Below, one piece after another: positions 43,507 through 51,654 of a DNA stretch of 64,000 nt. Under the pieces are notes generated by a model that saw only the letters and a list, made by a program, of their open reading frames with translations, had not been told where the DNA came from and did not search any database. The translations under genes were made by a program, and so were the position numbers. Origin of the DNA: Thermacetogenium phaeum DSM 12270 (lineage in GTDB: Bacteria; Bacillota; DSM-12270; Thermacetogeniales; Thermacetogeniaceae); assembly GCF_000305935.1 (NCBI RefSeq), contig NC_018870.1, positions 1,195,942 to 1,259,941 of the forward strand, written 5' to 3'. The first letter of the stretch is position 1. Each line of letters starts with the position of its first letter.

Positions 43507-45370
43507 TTAAGATAGTTTTTGTAACACCAATTGATCCAGCCCTTAAAAGAAGCCCGGCTTGGATCAAAAATGCTCCTTGACAACTGGAAATTGGGTATTC
43601 ACTTTTGGCGGTGTTCCAGGCAAAATGTAGTCGTGAGATTATGTTCTGGGTAGGTGTTGTCCTCCTTGAGGTCCGACCTCTTAGAAAGCCTGACCCCCAG
43701 CCCATAACCTGTACCCCTGACGCGTAAGTTGCGCAACTTGTCAAGATCCTGTCCAATGGTAGCAGGTTGGATAGAACAAGGTCCTGACAGGAAAGCGTTG
43801 TTTCCGGCGAGGCTGTTGACCGGTTATGGTGCCTGGGACCCCGCATAATCTCGCACAATTCCTCCCTGGGAGGGGGTGAAACTGATGAAACTGTTTGTCG
43901 GTATCGATGTCAGCATGAAAGATTTCAAGGCCCGGATGTTCGACGCAGAGGGCGAGGAGATCGCCAAGCGCATTCGCTGCAAGAACGACGATCCGGGTGC
44001 AGAGTCCTTTGTTAAGTACCTGGTGGAGATCTGCGGCGCCAACGAAGTTGATTCCCTGCGGATCGGCATGGAGTCCACCTCTGTCTATGGCTGGCACCTG
44101 CAGATGCGCCTGGCCGGTGAGCCTTTGCTGGCTTCCTTTCACCCCCAGGTGTACGTCTTCAATCCCAAGGTGATCGCCAACTTCAGAAAACAGTACGTCG
44201 ATATCCCGAAGGATGACTGGTTCGACTGCCTGGTGATCGCCGACCGGCTCAGGTTCGGACGGCTGCCCGAGAGCTGCCAGGTGGACTTCCGCTACCTGCC
44301 CCTCCAGCGGCTGACCAGGTTCCGTTACCACCTGATCCAGACCATCACCCGGGAGAAGAACTATTTTCTGACCAACCTGTTCCTGAAGTTCAATACCATC
44401 TGCCAGGACAAGGTGCTGAGCGACATCTTCGGGGCCACCTCGGAGGCGATCCTGACCGAGTTCCTTTCTCCGGAAGAGATTGCGGCACGACCGCTTGATG
44501 AGTTGATTGACTTCCTGATGGAGAAGGGGAAGAGTCATTTCTCCAATCCCGAAGCTACGGCCAAGGCCTTAAAGCATGCCGCAGCCTGCGCTTACAGGCT
44601 GCACGGAAGCCTCCTGGAGCCGCTGAACCTGATCCTGGCCACCAGTTTGCAGACCATCCGTACCCTGGAACAGCAGGTCAAGAGTATTGACAAGGCAATT
44701 GAGAAAGAACTGTCACACTTTCCGAACACTCTGCAGTCGATGCCGGGCATGGGGCCTGTCTGTACCGCCGGAATAATCGCCGAGATCGGCGACATCCACC
44801 GGTTCGACAACGAGAAGGCAGTCGCCAAGTTTGCCGGCCTCACCTGGCGGAAACACCAGTCAGGCGAGTTTGAAGCCGATGACACACCGCTTACGAAAAC
44901 CGGCAACGTGTACCTGCGCTATTACTTTGTAATGGCCGCCGACAGCGTGCGTAAATGGGACCCCAGGTTTGCCGAGTTCTATGCCCGTAAGTTTAAATAG
45001 AGTTCCACTCACCACCATCGCCGTGCTTTGGTTCTGACCGCACGTAAACTCGTGCGGGTGGTTGATGCTCTGCTACGCAGCAACCAACTATACGTGCCCC
45101 AGGGGCAGAGAAAGGTGGTTTAGGTTTAGTCTGTCGGGTGGCTCTTCTGCTAATAGCAACGCTTCATAATACCGTATCGACCGTCCAGTAGGGTTTATCC
45201 CGAAAGACCACAACGGATAAGACGCTACAGTGCGTGGAGCATTATTCATATCACCCACCTGACTATTGTCTCTCAATCGATGAACCATTTATGTTGCTTT
45301 TTTCCATTTACCTCTGGAAACAAGCTTAGTTTGGTATGCGCTTGGATCTTGACATATTACCGTAAGGCTT
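43507..45370 (+). mobile_element. IS110-family insertion sequence, copy D (about 1.86 kb)
   Basis: Inverted copy of the element at 17526-19426; identity ends at AAGATAG (43509) and GTAAGGCTT (45370). The left non-coding arm (43507-43884) and right arm (45001-45370) each carry hairpins. Relative to copy C the substitutions are clustered at 43610-43615, 43647-43665 and 45160-45184 and nearly absent elsewhere. Inserted beside ACCTCCTCG, the complement of a ribosome-binding site. Confidence 0.87.
43885..45000 (+). CDS. IS110-family transposase (copy D)
   Basis: 371 residues, intact, essentially identical to copy C. DEDD residues lie in FVGIDVSMKD, GMESTSVYG and DDWFDCLVIAD; the C-terminal Transposase_20 domain carries SMPGMGPVCTAGIIAEIGDI and the serine-containing AADSVRKWD region. 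ATG 43885 after GGGAGGGGGTG. Two identical full-length copies in inverted orientation 26 kb apart could also recombine and invert 19427-43506. Confidence 0.93.
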   Translation: MKLFVGIDVSMKDFKARMFDAEGEEIAKRIRCKNDDPGAESFVKYLVEICGANEVDSLRIGMESTSVYGWHLQMRLAGEPLLASFHPQVYVFNPKVIANFRKQYVDIPKDDWFDCLVIADRLRFGRLPESCQVDFRYLPLQRLTRFRYHLIQTITREKNYFLTNLFLKFNTICQDKVLSDIFGATSEAILTEFLSPEEIAARPLDELIDFLMEKGKSHFSNPEATAKALKHAAACAYRLHGSLLEPLNLILATSLQTIRTLEQQVKSIDKAIEKELSHFPNTLQSMPGMGPVCTAGIIAEIGDIHRFDNEKAVAKFAGLTWRKHQSGEFEADDTPLTKTGNVYLRYYFVMAADSVRKWDPRFAEFYARKFK

Positions 45371-45988
45371 CCCCTCGTTTTCTTGTGTTTCCAGTATATC
45401 CAATGCAACGCTCTAATGTCAATATATTCCTCCCGCGGGATTGACCAGTACGAGGAGCGACCAGACTTCCTGGAGTCACGGCATTGTCTCAGGGCCGTGC
45501 TTCTCTTTAAAGGAACTTTCTCCCAGGCGTGAACCTTTGAAAGACAGCAGGCGGCCTTTATAGCCCCGCTACTTGCCCTTTTGGGTGTGTGAGGTAGAAG
45601 GGCCTTCCCTGGGGCGAGCTGGAAAGCGCCAGGTGCTGGCGAACAGTACTCGGTAGGTCAAATGGGGAATGCGCAGCTCTAAATCTCAATATAGACGGGA
45701 GGAGCCTGCTGTGCAGGGAAGTTTGATGCCGCTTCGCGTTTTTCTCGACACGAATGCGCTGATCTCCTTTCTTGAGTCCGATCAATTTTCGAGGTACACC
45801 AGCTTTCCGAGACCTCTCCTGGACCTTCACTTCTGGAGCTAAAGATTGAAAGTAAGTCGGGAGATGATATTTCTTCTGAATCAATATCAGGAAGTGCCTT
45901 CCTTCCTGTGTAAAAGCAGGAAAAAACGTATTAATCGAGAAATTATCATTAGCTGCGTGGGAATCCGTAAAACAAGGGGGGATTCATC
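45371..45988. other. Gene-poor stretch with a PIN-domain remnant
   Basis: Between IS110 copy D and the stalk-protein gene. Apart from the PIN fragment at 45711 I see only a hairpin-rich segment around 45470-45570. No RNA family recognised. Confidence 0.4.
45711..45842 (+). pseudogene. PIN-domain ribonuclease, N-terminal fragment
   Basis: A 43-codon frame from GTG 45711 (GGGAGG eight bases upstream) reads MPLRVFLDTNALISFLESDQ before ending at TAA 45842. LDTNALI is the first strand and catalytic Asp of VapC-like PIN toxins. The remaining 90-100 residues with the other acidic residues are missing, so this is a truncated gene. No antitoxin gene remains next to it. Confidence 0.6.
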
Positions 45989-46798
45989 TTGTTAGGTGGG
46001 CTGTTCTCCAAACGCACAGTCCTCGTTGGTTTGGTTTTGGCCCTGAGTTTTCTGCTGGCGCCGCCATCTCAAGCTGCTAGTCTAGAGGCGGTTTACCTCC
46101 TCAAGGTCATGGATCTGGAAAACAAGGCAGTGGTAGTCAGGGCAAACGGCGACATGTACCTGATCGAGTACGGGATCGGGGTCCTATCTATCTGGCGCTA
46201 TGAGGGCAAGACCGTGTACATCTACTCTCCTACTTTATTCGCAGGGATTGGGTCGAAGATCATCCTCCCCGACCGGGATCAAGAGGCCCGGATTTGGGAC
46301 TCAGAGTATCTGGGGAACTACTTTGATTCCCTTGCTCCAGAGCCTGTTGCTCCTCCTGTTTCTCCTTCTCCTCAGCTCACTCCGGTGCCGTCATCTCCCT
46401 CCCCAGGGGGAACCACGGTGATGGCTGTCCTCAGGGCAGGCGATCCAGTGATGATGGTCAACGGGCAGGGAATTGTAATGGATGCCCTCCCATACCTTAA
46501 GAACAGCCGGCTGTACGTCTCAGCACGGTTCTGCGCCAGAGCCTTCGGAATTCCCGACGCGAACATCATGTGGGACGGGACGACGGGAACGGCTAGAATC
46601 ATAGCCGGTTCACGAGTCATCCAAATGACGATTGGAAGCAACGTTATGAGCGTCAACGGTGCATCGATCGTCATGGATACTGTTCCTGAAATTGTGCCCC
46701 CGGGCCGCGTGATGCTTCCGATTGGCTGGCTGGCGCAGGCACTTGGCGCACAGGCGACATGGGATCAGACAACCCAGACCGCGACCCTCGAATTCTAA
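45989..46798 (+). CDS. Secreted protein with copper-amine-oxidase-type stalk domain
   Basis: 269 residues from TTG 45989 after GGGGGGA. Signal peptide (VLVGLVLALSFLLAPPSQAA), an N-terminal domain of about 95 residues without a named family (LEAVYLLKVMDLENKAVVVR), a Pro/Ser linker (about 115-140) and a C-terminal stalk domain (VMMVNGQGIVMDALPYLKNS, RLYVSARFCARAFG, VMLPIGWLAQALGAQATWDQ). Such proteins are exported and often surface-bound. No catalytic site is visible. Same strand as ParA, 124 bases upstream of it. Confidence 0.82.
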   Translation: MLGGLFSKRTVLVGLVLALSFLLAPPSQAASLEAVYLLKVMDLENKAVVVRANGDMYLIEYGIGVLSIWRYEGKTVYIYSPTLFAGIGSKIILPDRDQEARIWDSEYLGNYFDSLAPEPVAPPVSPSPQLTPVPSSPSPGGTTVMAVLRAGDPVMMVNGQGIVMDALPYLKNSRLYVSARFCARAFGIPDANIMWDGTTGTARIIAGSRVIQMTIGSNVMSVNGASIVMDTVPEIVPPGRVMLPIGWLAQALGAQATWDQTTQTATLEF

Positions 46799-46922
46799 GT
46801 TGTGAGACTCTCTTTCCGATAAGTCCAGGATATCGTAAAGATATAGGATTCCTGCATTGCCTGTGTTAATAGTAATCCCGTTTGGTTTAGAGAAGTTTTT
46901 CTTGAATACGGGAGGCAACAAT

Positions 46923-47843
46923 ATGCCTGCGAAAGTGATCAGTTTTATTAACCTTAAGGGCGGAGTTGGCAAAACAACTTTAGCACTTGCTTGCGCGGAG
47001 ATTCTTGCAGGAACTCCGACCTGGAAAAAAATCTTTGATCCAAGATTTTTTGATTATGTTTATCGGGAAGGACCACCATCTAAGGTGCTTCTTATTGATT
47101 TAGATGGCCAGGCGAATTTAACATTTGCTGTGTTGGGAGAAGATACTATCAGAGAATGCTGGGATAACCATAGGTCAACGTATCATTTTTTTGCCTCTAT
47201 ACTCGAGGGTCGCCGTAAGACCTTAGAAGAATGTGTACGTAAGACATGTTCTAATGTAGAAAGTGCGCAGGGGAACCTCCACTTTATCCCTTCCAGTATA
47301 GAACTTTTTAATTTTGAAGAAAAGATAATAGAAGCTTGTGAAAAGGGTATGAGGATTGACTTATTTTCTTTGAGGAAAGAACTGAAAAAGGCTCTCATTG
47401 AGGAGGGCCTATTAGAGGCTTATGACTATGTCATTATTGATTGTCCGCCGAATTTATCCGTTCTCACGGAAAATGCTATTATTGCAAGCGACTTTTACGT
47501 GGTTCCGGTTATACCTGAAAAGCTTTCAACTTACGGCTTGGAACTTATTAAGAGAAGGGTTGGTGAGCTTCGAGAAGAATACCAGGAATATACTGCAATA
47601 GAAATTCTTGGTACTGTTCTTAATCGGGTTGACGTTCGCAGAGCTGATCATCTTAAATTAGCAGAGAAGATTATTACAGATAACAACTTCAAAACATTTG
47701 ACAACTGGATAGGAGATGTTAAGCCATTATACATAGTTACTGATTTTGGGTATGGCCCTTACCCCAACCCTTACTGCAAGTACGGAGGAGGGATGAGGCG
47801 CAAAAACCCCAAGGTGGCCCCTATTGTCAAGACAGTTTTTTAA
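46923..47843 (+). CDS. ParA/Soj-family ATPase (orphan)
   Basis: 306 residues from ATG 46923 behind GGGAGGC; an upstream GTG/TTG extension lacks a ribosome site. Deviant Walker A is INLKGGVGKTTLALACAEI, Walker B is VLLIDLDGQANLTFAVLG, and the second signature is YVIIDCPPNLSVLTENAI. The long spacer between Walker A and B (about 45 residues) and the C-terminal GYGPYPNPYCKYGG differ from chromosomal Soj. ParA proteins move plasmids or islands, usually with a ParB/centromere partner, none of which is visible. AT-rich compared with the neighbours, suggesting independent acquisition. It is followed by a truncated nuclease behind an IS3. Confidence 0.88.
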   Translation: MPAKVISFINLKGGVGKTTLALACAEILAGTPTWKKIFDPRFFDYVYREGPPSKVLLIDLDGQANLTFAVLGEDTIRECWDNHRSTYHFFASILEGRRKTLEECVRKTCSNVESAQGNLHFIPSSIELFNFEEKIIEACEKGMRIDLFSLRKELKKALIEEGLLEAYDYVIIDCPPNLSVLTENAIIASDFYVVPVIPEKLSTYGLELIKRRVGELREEYQEYTAIEILGTVLNRVDVRRADHLKLAEKIITDNNFKTFDNWIGDVKPLYIVTDFGYGPYPNPYCKYGGGMRRKNPKVAPIVKTVF

Positions 47844-47906
47844 AAATTTAAGAGCCCAACATACGTTCGGTTGGTTTGTTATCAGCAAAGTGGTTAGGGT
47901 TATTGA

Positions 47907-48786
47907 ACGATCCCTACTACCATTTCTGTAACAATATCCCTGGTGGCAGCCACCTCCTCTCGCATATTTTGGTAGGATTGCATGTAAAGTTCTGCAGGCG
48001 TCTGGTAGTTCAGTGATTGGTGCGGGCGGCGATAGTTATAAAAAAGTCCAGGTAGCGGGCAATTCTTTGTCTAGCTTCCCGGGGACTGGTGTACTCGTTT
48101 AAGTATACTTCCTCATACTTGAGACTGCGCCAGAGGCGCTCGATAAAGATGTTATCAGTTGCCCTGATTTGGATCCCTGCGTTTTTTAGAAGTTCTATGT
48201 ATTGCGGGCTGGTAAACTGGCTTCCCTGGTCGCTGTTCATGATTTCCGGCCGGGACCGGGCCAAAGATCTTTCGACTGCATCCAAGACAAAGGATATCTC
48301 CAGCGTGAGATCCATTTCCCAACCGACCACATAGCGGGAGTACCAGTCCATGATTGCCACCAGGTACATCCAGCCCTTTTGCAGGCGAATGTAAGTAATA
48401 TCTATGCCCCACACCTGGTCTGGATGAGTGATTTCGAGGTTTCTAAGCAAGTAAGGATAAACCTTATGTTGCTGACTGCGCCTGCTCAGATTTGGGCCGG
48501 GATGAATGCCGGTGATCCCCATTTCCCGCATATGTCGCTGTACCGCTTTACGGTTGACTTCAAAGCCCTCGCGGCGAAGCTGTGCTGTAATCCGTCTGGA
48601 GCCGTAGTACGGATGTTCTGTGTAGATCTCATCAATGCGGTGTTTGATAGCGATTTCCTCCGGTGAAGGGCCCACAGGCTTGTAATAAAGGCTTGTGCGA
48701 TTAAGGCTCAAAAGTCTGGCCTGTGTTGCAATGGGAATTTCCGGGTTATCCCACTCGACCAGGGCTATGCGTTGCTCACGGGTCAT
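47907..48786 (-). pseudogene. IS3 transposase OrfB, C-terminal frameshift
   Basis: Integrase-core transposase. HTH_21 segment HPYYGSRRITAQLRREGFEV; DDE residues in VWGIDITYIRLQKGWMYLVA, EIMNSDQGSQFTSPQYIE and NIFIERLWRSLKYEEVYL. The frame from 48786 ends at TGA 48010 after YLDFFITIAARTNH. Deleting one base from a six-A run at 48040-48045 gives the normal ending YLDFYNYRRPHQSLNYQTPA and continues to about 47907. The lesion lies after all three catalytic residues. A sequencing slip in the homopolymer is possible. Confidence 0.83.
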
Positions 48787-49072
48787 GGTGGATGCCAGAT
48801 TTTTTTTTCAACCAGGACAGTTGTGTGGTCAGACGGCCAATCTCAGCGTACAAGTCCTGGATCTGCTTTTCGTAGTCTTTTTTCATGGCCTCTATATTTC
48901 TTTTATCAAAAAGTTGGGGCAGGTTTTCGAGCGCTTCTTTTTTCCAATTCTTTAACTGAGTGGTATGGACTCCGTATTCCGATGATAGCTGTGAGAGGGT
49001 TTTCTCTTCTTTGAGAATTTCCAGCACGATCTTGCTTTTGAATTCCGGCGAATATTGTTTACGAACAGACAT
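48776..49072 (-). CDS. IS3 transposase OrfA
   Basis: 98 residues, HTH protein of the IS3 family: KQYSPEFKSKIVLEILKEEK, LSSEYGVHTTQLKNWKKEAL, then a leucine-zipper-like tail. Near the end the codons AAA AAA AAA (48800-48808 on the plus strand as nine Ts) form a typical -1 slippery site, from which ribosomes can enter orfB to make the OrfAB fusion transposase. Start ATG 49072. Confidence 0.88.
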   Translation of the reverse strand: MSVRKQYSPEFKSKIVLEILKEEKTLSQLSSEYGVHTTQLKNWKKEALENLPQLFDKRNIEAMKKDYEKQIQDLYAEIGRLTTQLSWLKKKSGIHHDP

Positions 49073-49117
49073 TTGGTTCTAAAAACCCCTTTCTCACTGT
49101 CTAAAATCTTGGGTCCA

Positions 49118-49384
49118 TTATACCCGAAATATTACAGGATACAGGTAAAAAATCTTAGGCTGGCATATAGTCGTGATCCTGAGGAGCCTTTATCAATAGA
49201 TCAGTGGGAAATTAGGGCTTATACCATAGCTAATGGCAAGAAAAAGACTTACAGTATTGAAGATACGGATCTTATTTTTGCAATTAACATTGAAACACAC
49301 GATTTTGCAATCATTCCGGTTGATTGTATCCCTGCTTCAGGGATTGTAAAAATATCACAAAAAACAAGAGAGGTTGTTACTTAA
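49118..49384 (+). pseudogene. PD-(D/E)XK endonuclease, C-terminal fragment
   Basis: The frame immediately after the IS3 end reads YPKYYRIQVKNLRLAYSRDP, then WEIRAYTIANGKKKTYSIED, DLIFAINIETHDFAIIPVDC and SGIVKISQKTREVV. The YRIQVK strand and the layout around it match the group I intron-associated PD-(D/E)XK endonuclease family (Q-x-K being part of the active site). The N-terminal half with the first acidic residue lies on the other side of the IS or is lost; nothing similar is found left of 47907. AT-rich like the ParA gene upstream, with which it may have formed one unit. Confidence 0.7.
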
Positions 49385-49399
49385 ACTCATTTTTAGCCT

Positions 49400-50900
49400 T
49401 AGACAATCATGTCACCTCCGGTGACACCAACAGAGGATCAAAATAGGTGCTAGTCGAATAAAACCTTCAGCGGCTGGTAACGAGGTCGAAATACCTTGGT
49501 GCTTTGAGCCCGATACTTAGACGGACCCCAGCGGCCTGGTGCACCACTGATTGTTGCTCCCATCTGGGAAGCACGCAGGGCAGATTGCTCATTCAAAGGC
49601 CACTGCACCAGCCCTGACTATCCAAAGCCGCTAAAGGAGGATCTTTGATGGATGTCGTGTTCCCGTACTGTTGTGGTTTGGACGTTCACAAAAACTCTGT
49701 CGTTGCCTGCGTTATTACGCCAGATGAAAAGGAAATAAGAACATTTGGTACCATGACCAGAGATCTTTTAAACCTGGCTGACTGGCTTACCAGCAAAGGC
49801 TGTACACATGTGGCCATGGAAAGTACCGGGGTTTATTGGAAGCCGATCTATAATATCCTTGAACAGTATCAGCTGGAACTCCTGGTCGTCAACGCCAAGC
49901 ATATTAAAGCCGTTCCAGGTCGCAAAACCGATGTCAAAGATGCCGAATGGATTGCAGACCTCTTGCGCCACGGTCTTTTGAAAGGAAGCTACATTCCTGA
50001 CAGAGAACAGCGGGAATTAAGGGAACTGGTCGGTTACCGCAAAAGCCTCGTCGAAGAACGTGCCAGGGAAGTTAACCGTATCCAAAAAACGCTGGAAGGC
50101 GCCGGGATTAAACTGTCATCAGTGGCAACAGATGTTGTCGGCGTCTCCGGCAGGGCGATGATCGAAGGTATCATTTCCGGTATCGATGATCCCGCTGTTC
50201 TCGCAGACTTTGCACAAAAGAAATTAAAGAAAAAGAAAGAGCAACTGGAGCAAGCCCTGTTTGGATTGGTGGGAAAACACCAGCGATTGCTTTTAGCAGC
50301 CCAACTGCGCCATATCGATTATCTTGATCAGGAAATTGCACGCCTTGATCAAGAGATCGAGGAGCGGATGCGCCCTTTTGAGGCAGAGCTGGCTCTTTTG
50401 GATACTATTCCAGGAGTTGGGAGAAGAACCTCTCAAGTTATTTTAGCCTGTATAGGTGCAGATATGTCACGATTTCCATCCGCAGCTCACCTGTCTTCAT
50501 GGGCAGGGGTGGCCCCCGGCAATAATGAAAGCGCCGGTAAACGCAAGAGCGGTAAAACAACCAAAGGTAATACGCTGTTACACACTACCTTGATCCAGGC
50601 TGCCAGGGCTGCCTCCCGCACTAAAAACACCTACCTTTCCGCTCTGTATCACCGTGTTGCTGCCAGAAGAGGCGCTAACAGGGCTGCTGTTGCTGTTGCT
50701 CATTCTATTTTGGTCAGCGTTTATTACATGTTGATTAGAAGAGTGCCTTATCATGATCTCGGCGGTGACTATTTTGAGAAAAGAAATTCTAAAGCGGTTG
50801 TCAATCGTGCTGTTAAGCAATTAGAACAACTGGGTTATCATGTGAGCATCGAGGTTGCATAATCGAGCTCTTAGTTTTATTCGTTTTTAAGTCTCATTAT
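49400..50900 (+). mobile_element. IS110-family insertion sequence, copy E (different subtype)
   Basis: Single intact transposase with a structured 5' non-coding arm (about 49410-49647) that includes stems such as GTCACCTCCGGTGAC and CTGGTGCA ... TGCACCAG. This arm is where IS110-group guide RNAs are usually encoded. Exact ends cannot be set without a second copy. Confidence 0.7.
49648..50862 (+). CDS. IS110-family transposase (copy E)
   Basis: 404 residues from ATG 49648, ten bases after AAAGGAGG. DEDD motifs in [37 protein letters not shown] and [20 protein letters not shown]. The C-terminal Transposase_20 domain has [20 protein letters not shown] and [20 protein letters not shown]; the conserved serine lies in this last block. 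Full length, no lesion. It shares only family-level similarity with copies C and D. It lies 280 bases from the attR end of the island. Confidence 0.94.
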   Translation: MDVVFPYCCGLDVHKNSVVACVITPDEKEIRTFGTMTRDLLNLADWLTSKGCTHVAMESTGVYWKPIYNILEQYQLELLVVNAKHIKAVPGRKTDVKDAEWIADLLRHGLLKGSYIPDREQRELRELVGYRKSLVEERAREVNRIQKTLEGAGIKLSSVATDVVGVSGRAMIEGIISGIDDPAVLADFAQKKLKKKKEQLEQALFGLVGKHQRLLLAAQLRHIDYLDQEIARLDQEIEERMRPFEAELALLDTIPGVGRRTSQVILACIGADMSRFPSAAHLSSWAGVAPGNNESAGKRKSGKTTKGNTLLHTTLIQAARAASRTKNTYLSALYHRVAARRGANRAAVAVAHSILVSVYYMLIRRVPYHDLGGDYFEKRNSKAVVNRAVKQLEQLGYHVSIEVA

Positions 50901-51007
50901 CCCTTTAATGCCTAGGGTCTGCTTGATTATTGCCTTTTTTGTGAAGCTAATTTTCAGGGCTGATGAAGAGTAATTTTTATTAAATAAACGTGAAAGTTTG
51001 AACGAAA

Positions 51008-51035
51008 CTTGCCGCCCATTTGCCGCCCAAATTTT
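51008..51035 (-). other. Trace of an integrase C-terminal tail next to attR
   Basis: The minus strand encodes FGRQMGGK from the 19-base core TTGCCGCCCATTTGCCGCC, the same sequence that encodes FGRQMGGN in the integrase stub at 8998. No further integrase coding sequence is recognisable beside it. Confidence 0.45.
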
Positions 51036-51142
51036 CAAGAAAGGGCGGCAATTTACCTTTCTTGGACAAAAAAAGAGAGCCCGAAAACCGCATCAAATCA
51101 GCATTTTTGCTAATAAGCAACAGCTAACATTAACGCGCTTCT

Positions 51143-51213
51143 CGGACTCAAAATCCGCTGAGGTTAGCCCCTCGTGTGGGTTCGACTCCCACCTTCGGCA
51201 CCAGGAAATCCAA
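51143..51213 (+). repeat. attR: 71-bp copy of the tRNA-Leu 3' end
   Basis: Exact copy of 8853-8923. The 5' part of the tRNA (acceptor and D arms) is absent, so this is a fragment without function as a tRNA. A CTCCGCAA/TTGCGGGG hairpin with a T-rich tail (51215-51246) follows, probably the original terminator of the tRNA gene before the island inserted. Confidence 0.93.
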
Positions 51214-51214
51214 A

Positions 51215-51246
51215 CTCCGCAAGGATTTGCGGGGTTGTTTATTTTT
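51215..51246 (+). terminator. Displaced tRNA-Leu terminator
   Basis: 8-bp stem (one G-T pair), four-base loop GGAT, followed by TTGTTTATTTTT. It lies directly after attR, in the position expected for the terminator of the tRNA gene now 42 kb away. Confidence 0.65.
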
Positions 51247-51249
51247 GCC

Positions 51250-51600
51250 GGGATTTTTTCGTGGCGCAGTCGGAGACAAAGACGACTTCTTTGAATCCTT
51301 TTTTGTCAAAGAACTCAAAACTTTAAGCGCTGCTTCCCGATTCCATGCTTTATTCAATTTGTTGCCATCTTCCCTGTACCGCAAAGCATAGTAATCACCG
51401 AAACGGCTCCCGGAGTTACTGCGTGATATCAGGCCTAACATATGAATTATGCGACATCCTGTTACCTCCAGTATCTGTAGCTAGAGGCAAATTCGCGCTT
51501 TGTCTTAAAACCCCTCCTTCTGTCTGAAAAAATTTTAGCTTTTACCTGAAGTTTTTTAATCTTAATAACCAGTTATTAACATGTGAAGGGCAAGATCTAA
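51250..51600 (-). pseudogene. IS1634-type remnant with internal deletion
   Basis: The minus-strand frame near 51250-51390 reads NKLNKAWNREAALKVLSSLT, matching the transposase block NKSDKVWNPEAVLKMSEFF of copies A and B. The high end (51470-51590) keeps the promoter-side sequence of those elements (GAAAAAATTTTAG, CTTAATAACCAGTTATTAACATG) in degenerate form. The middle of the gene is gone. A third, older IS1634-type insertion at the island's right border. Confidence 0.75.
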
Positions 51601-51654
51601 CATTTAGCTGATCGGCGTTCACTTCCGTCACTACTCCTTTGCTCCGGGTGAAGG

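Larger units (their letters stand above)
47907..49117 (-). mobile_element. IS3-family insertion sequence
   Basis: Two overlapping reading frames (orfA 48776-49072, orfB 48010-48786) on the minus strand with an A9 slippery run between them. The high end is the TGGACCC terminus at 49111-49117; a matching inverted end is not visible at the low side, so the low boundary is only approximate. It interrupts a PD-(D/E)XK nuclease gene. Confidence 0.8.
8853..51213 (+). mobile_element. 42-kb genomic island integrated in tRNA-Leu
   Basis: Bounded by exact 71-bp repeats (8853-8923 and 51143-51213). Contents are typical of a decayed integrative or prophage-like element: integrase stub, CI/cro-type regulators, Xis-like pseudogene, recombination directionality factor and resolvase, amidase, plus a defence-type operon, a toxin-antitoxin-like triplet, a SWIM gene and at least six IS or intron insertions. 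No conjugation, capsid, portal or terminase genes are recognisable. No intact integrase remains, so it is probably fixed in place. Confidence 0.85.

Noticed and set aside
43741-44538. 265-codon minus-strand frame over IS110 copy D (and its twin over copy C)
   Set aside because: Exact antisense of the transposase; appears in both IS copies for that reason only.
8853-51213. Complete prophage or conjugative element
   Set aside because: CI/cro, RDF, RusA and amidase genes are present, but no terminase, portal, capsid, tail, relaxase or type IV coupling gene is recognisable.
51148-51441. 97-codon minus-strand frame across attR
   Set aside because: It runs through the tRNA-Leu fragment (VPKVGVEPTRG is the well-known tRNA-Leu artefact) and joins it by chance to an IS1634 remnant.
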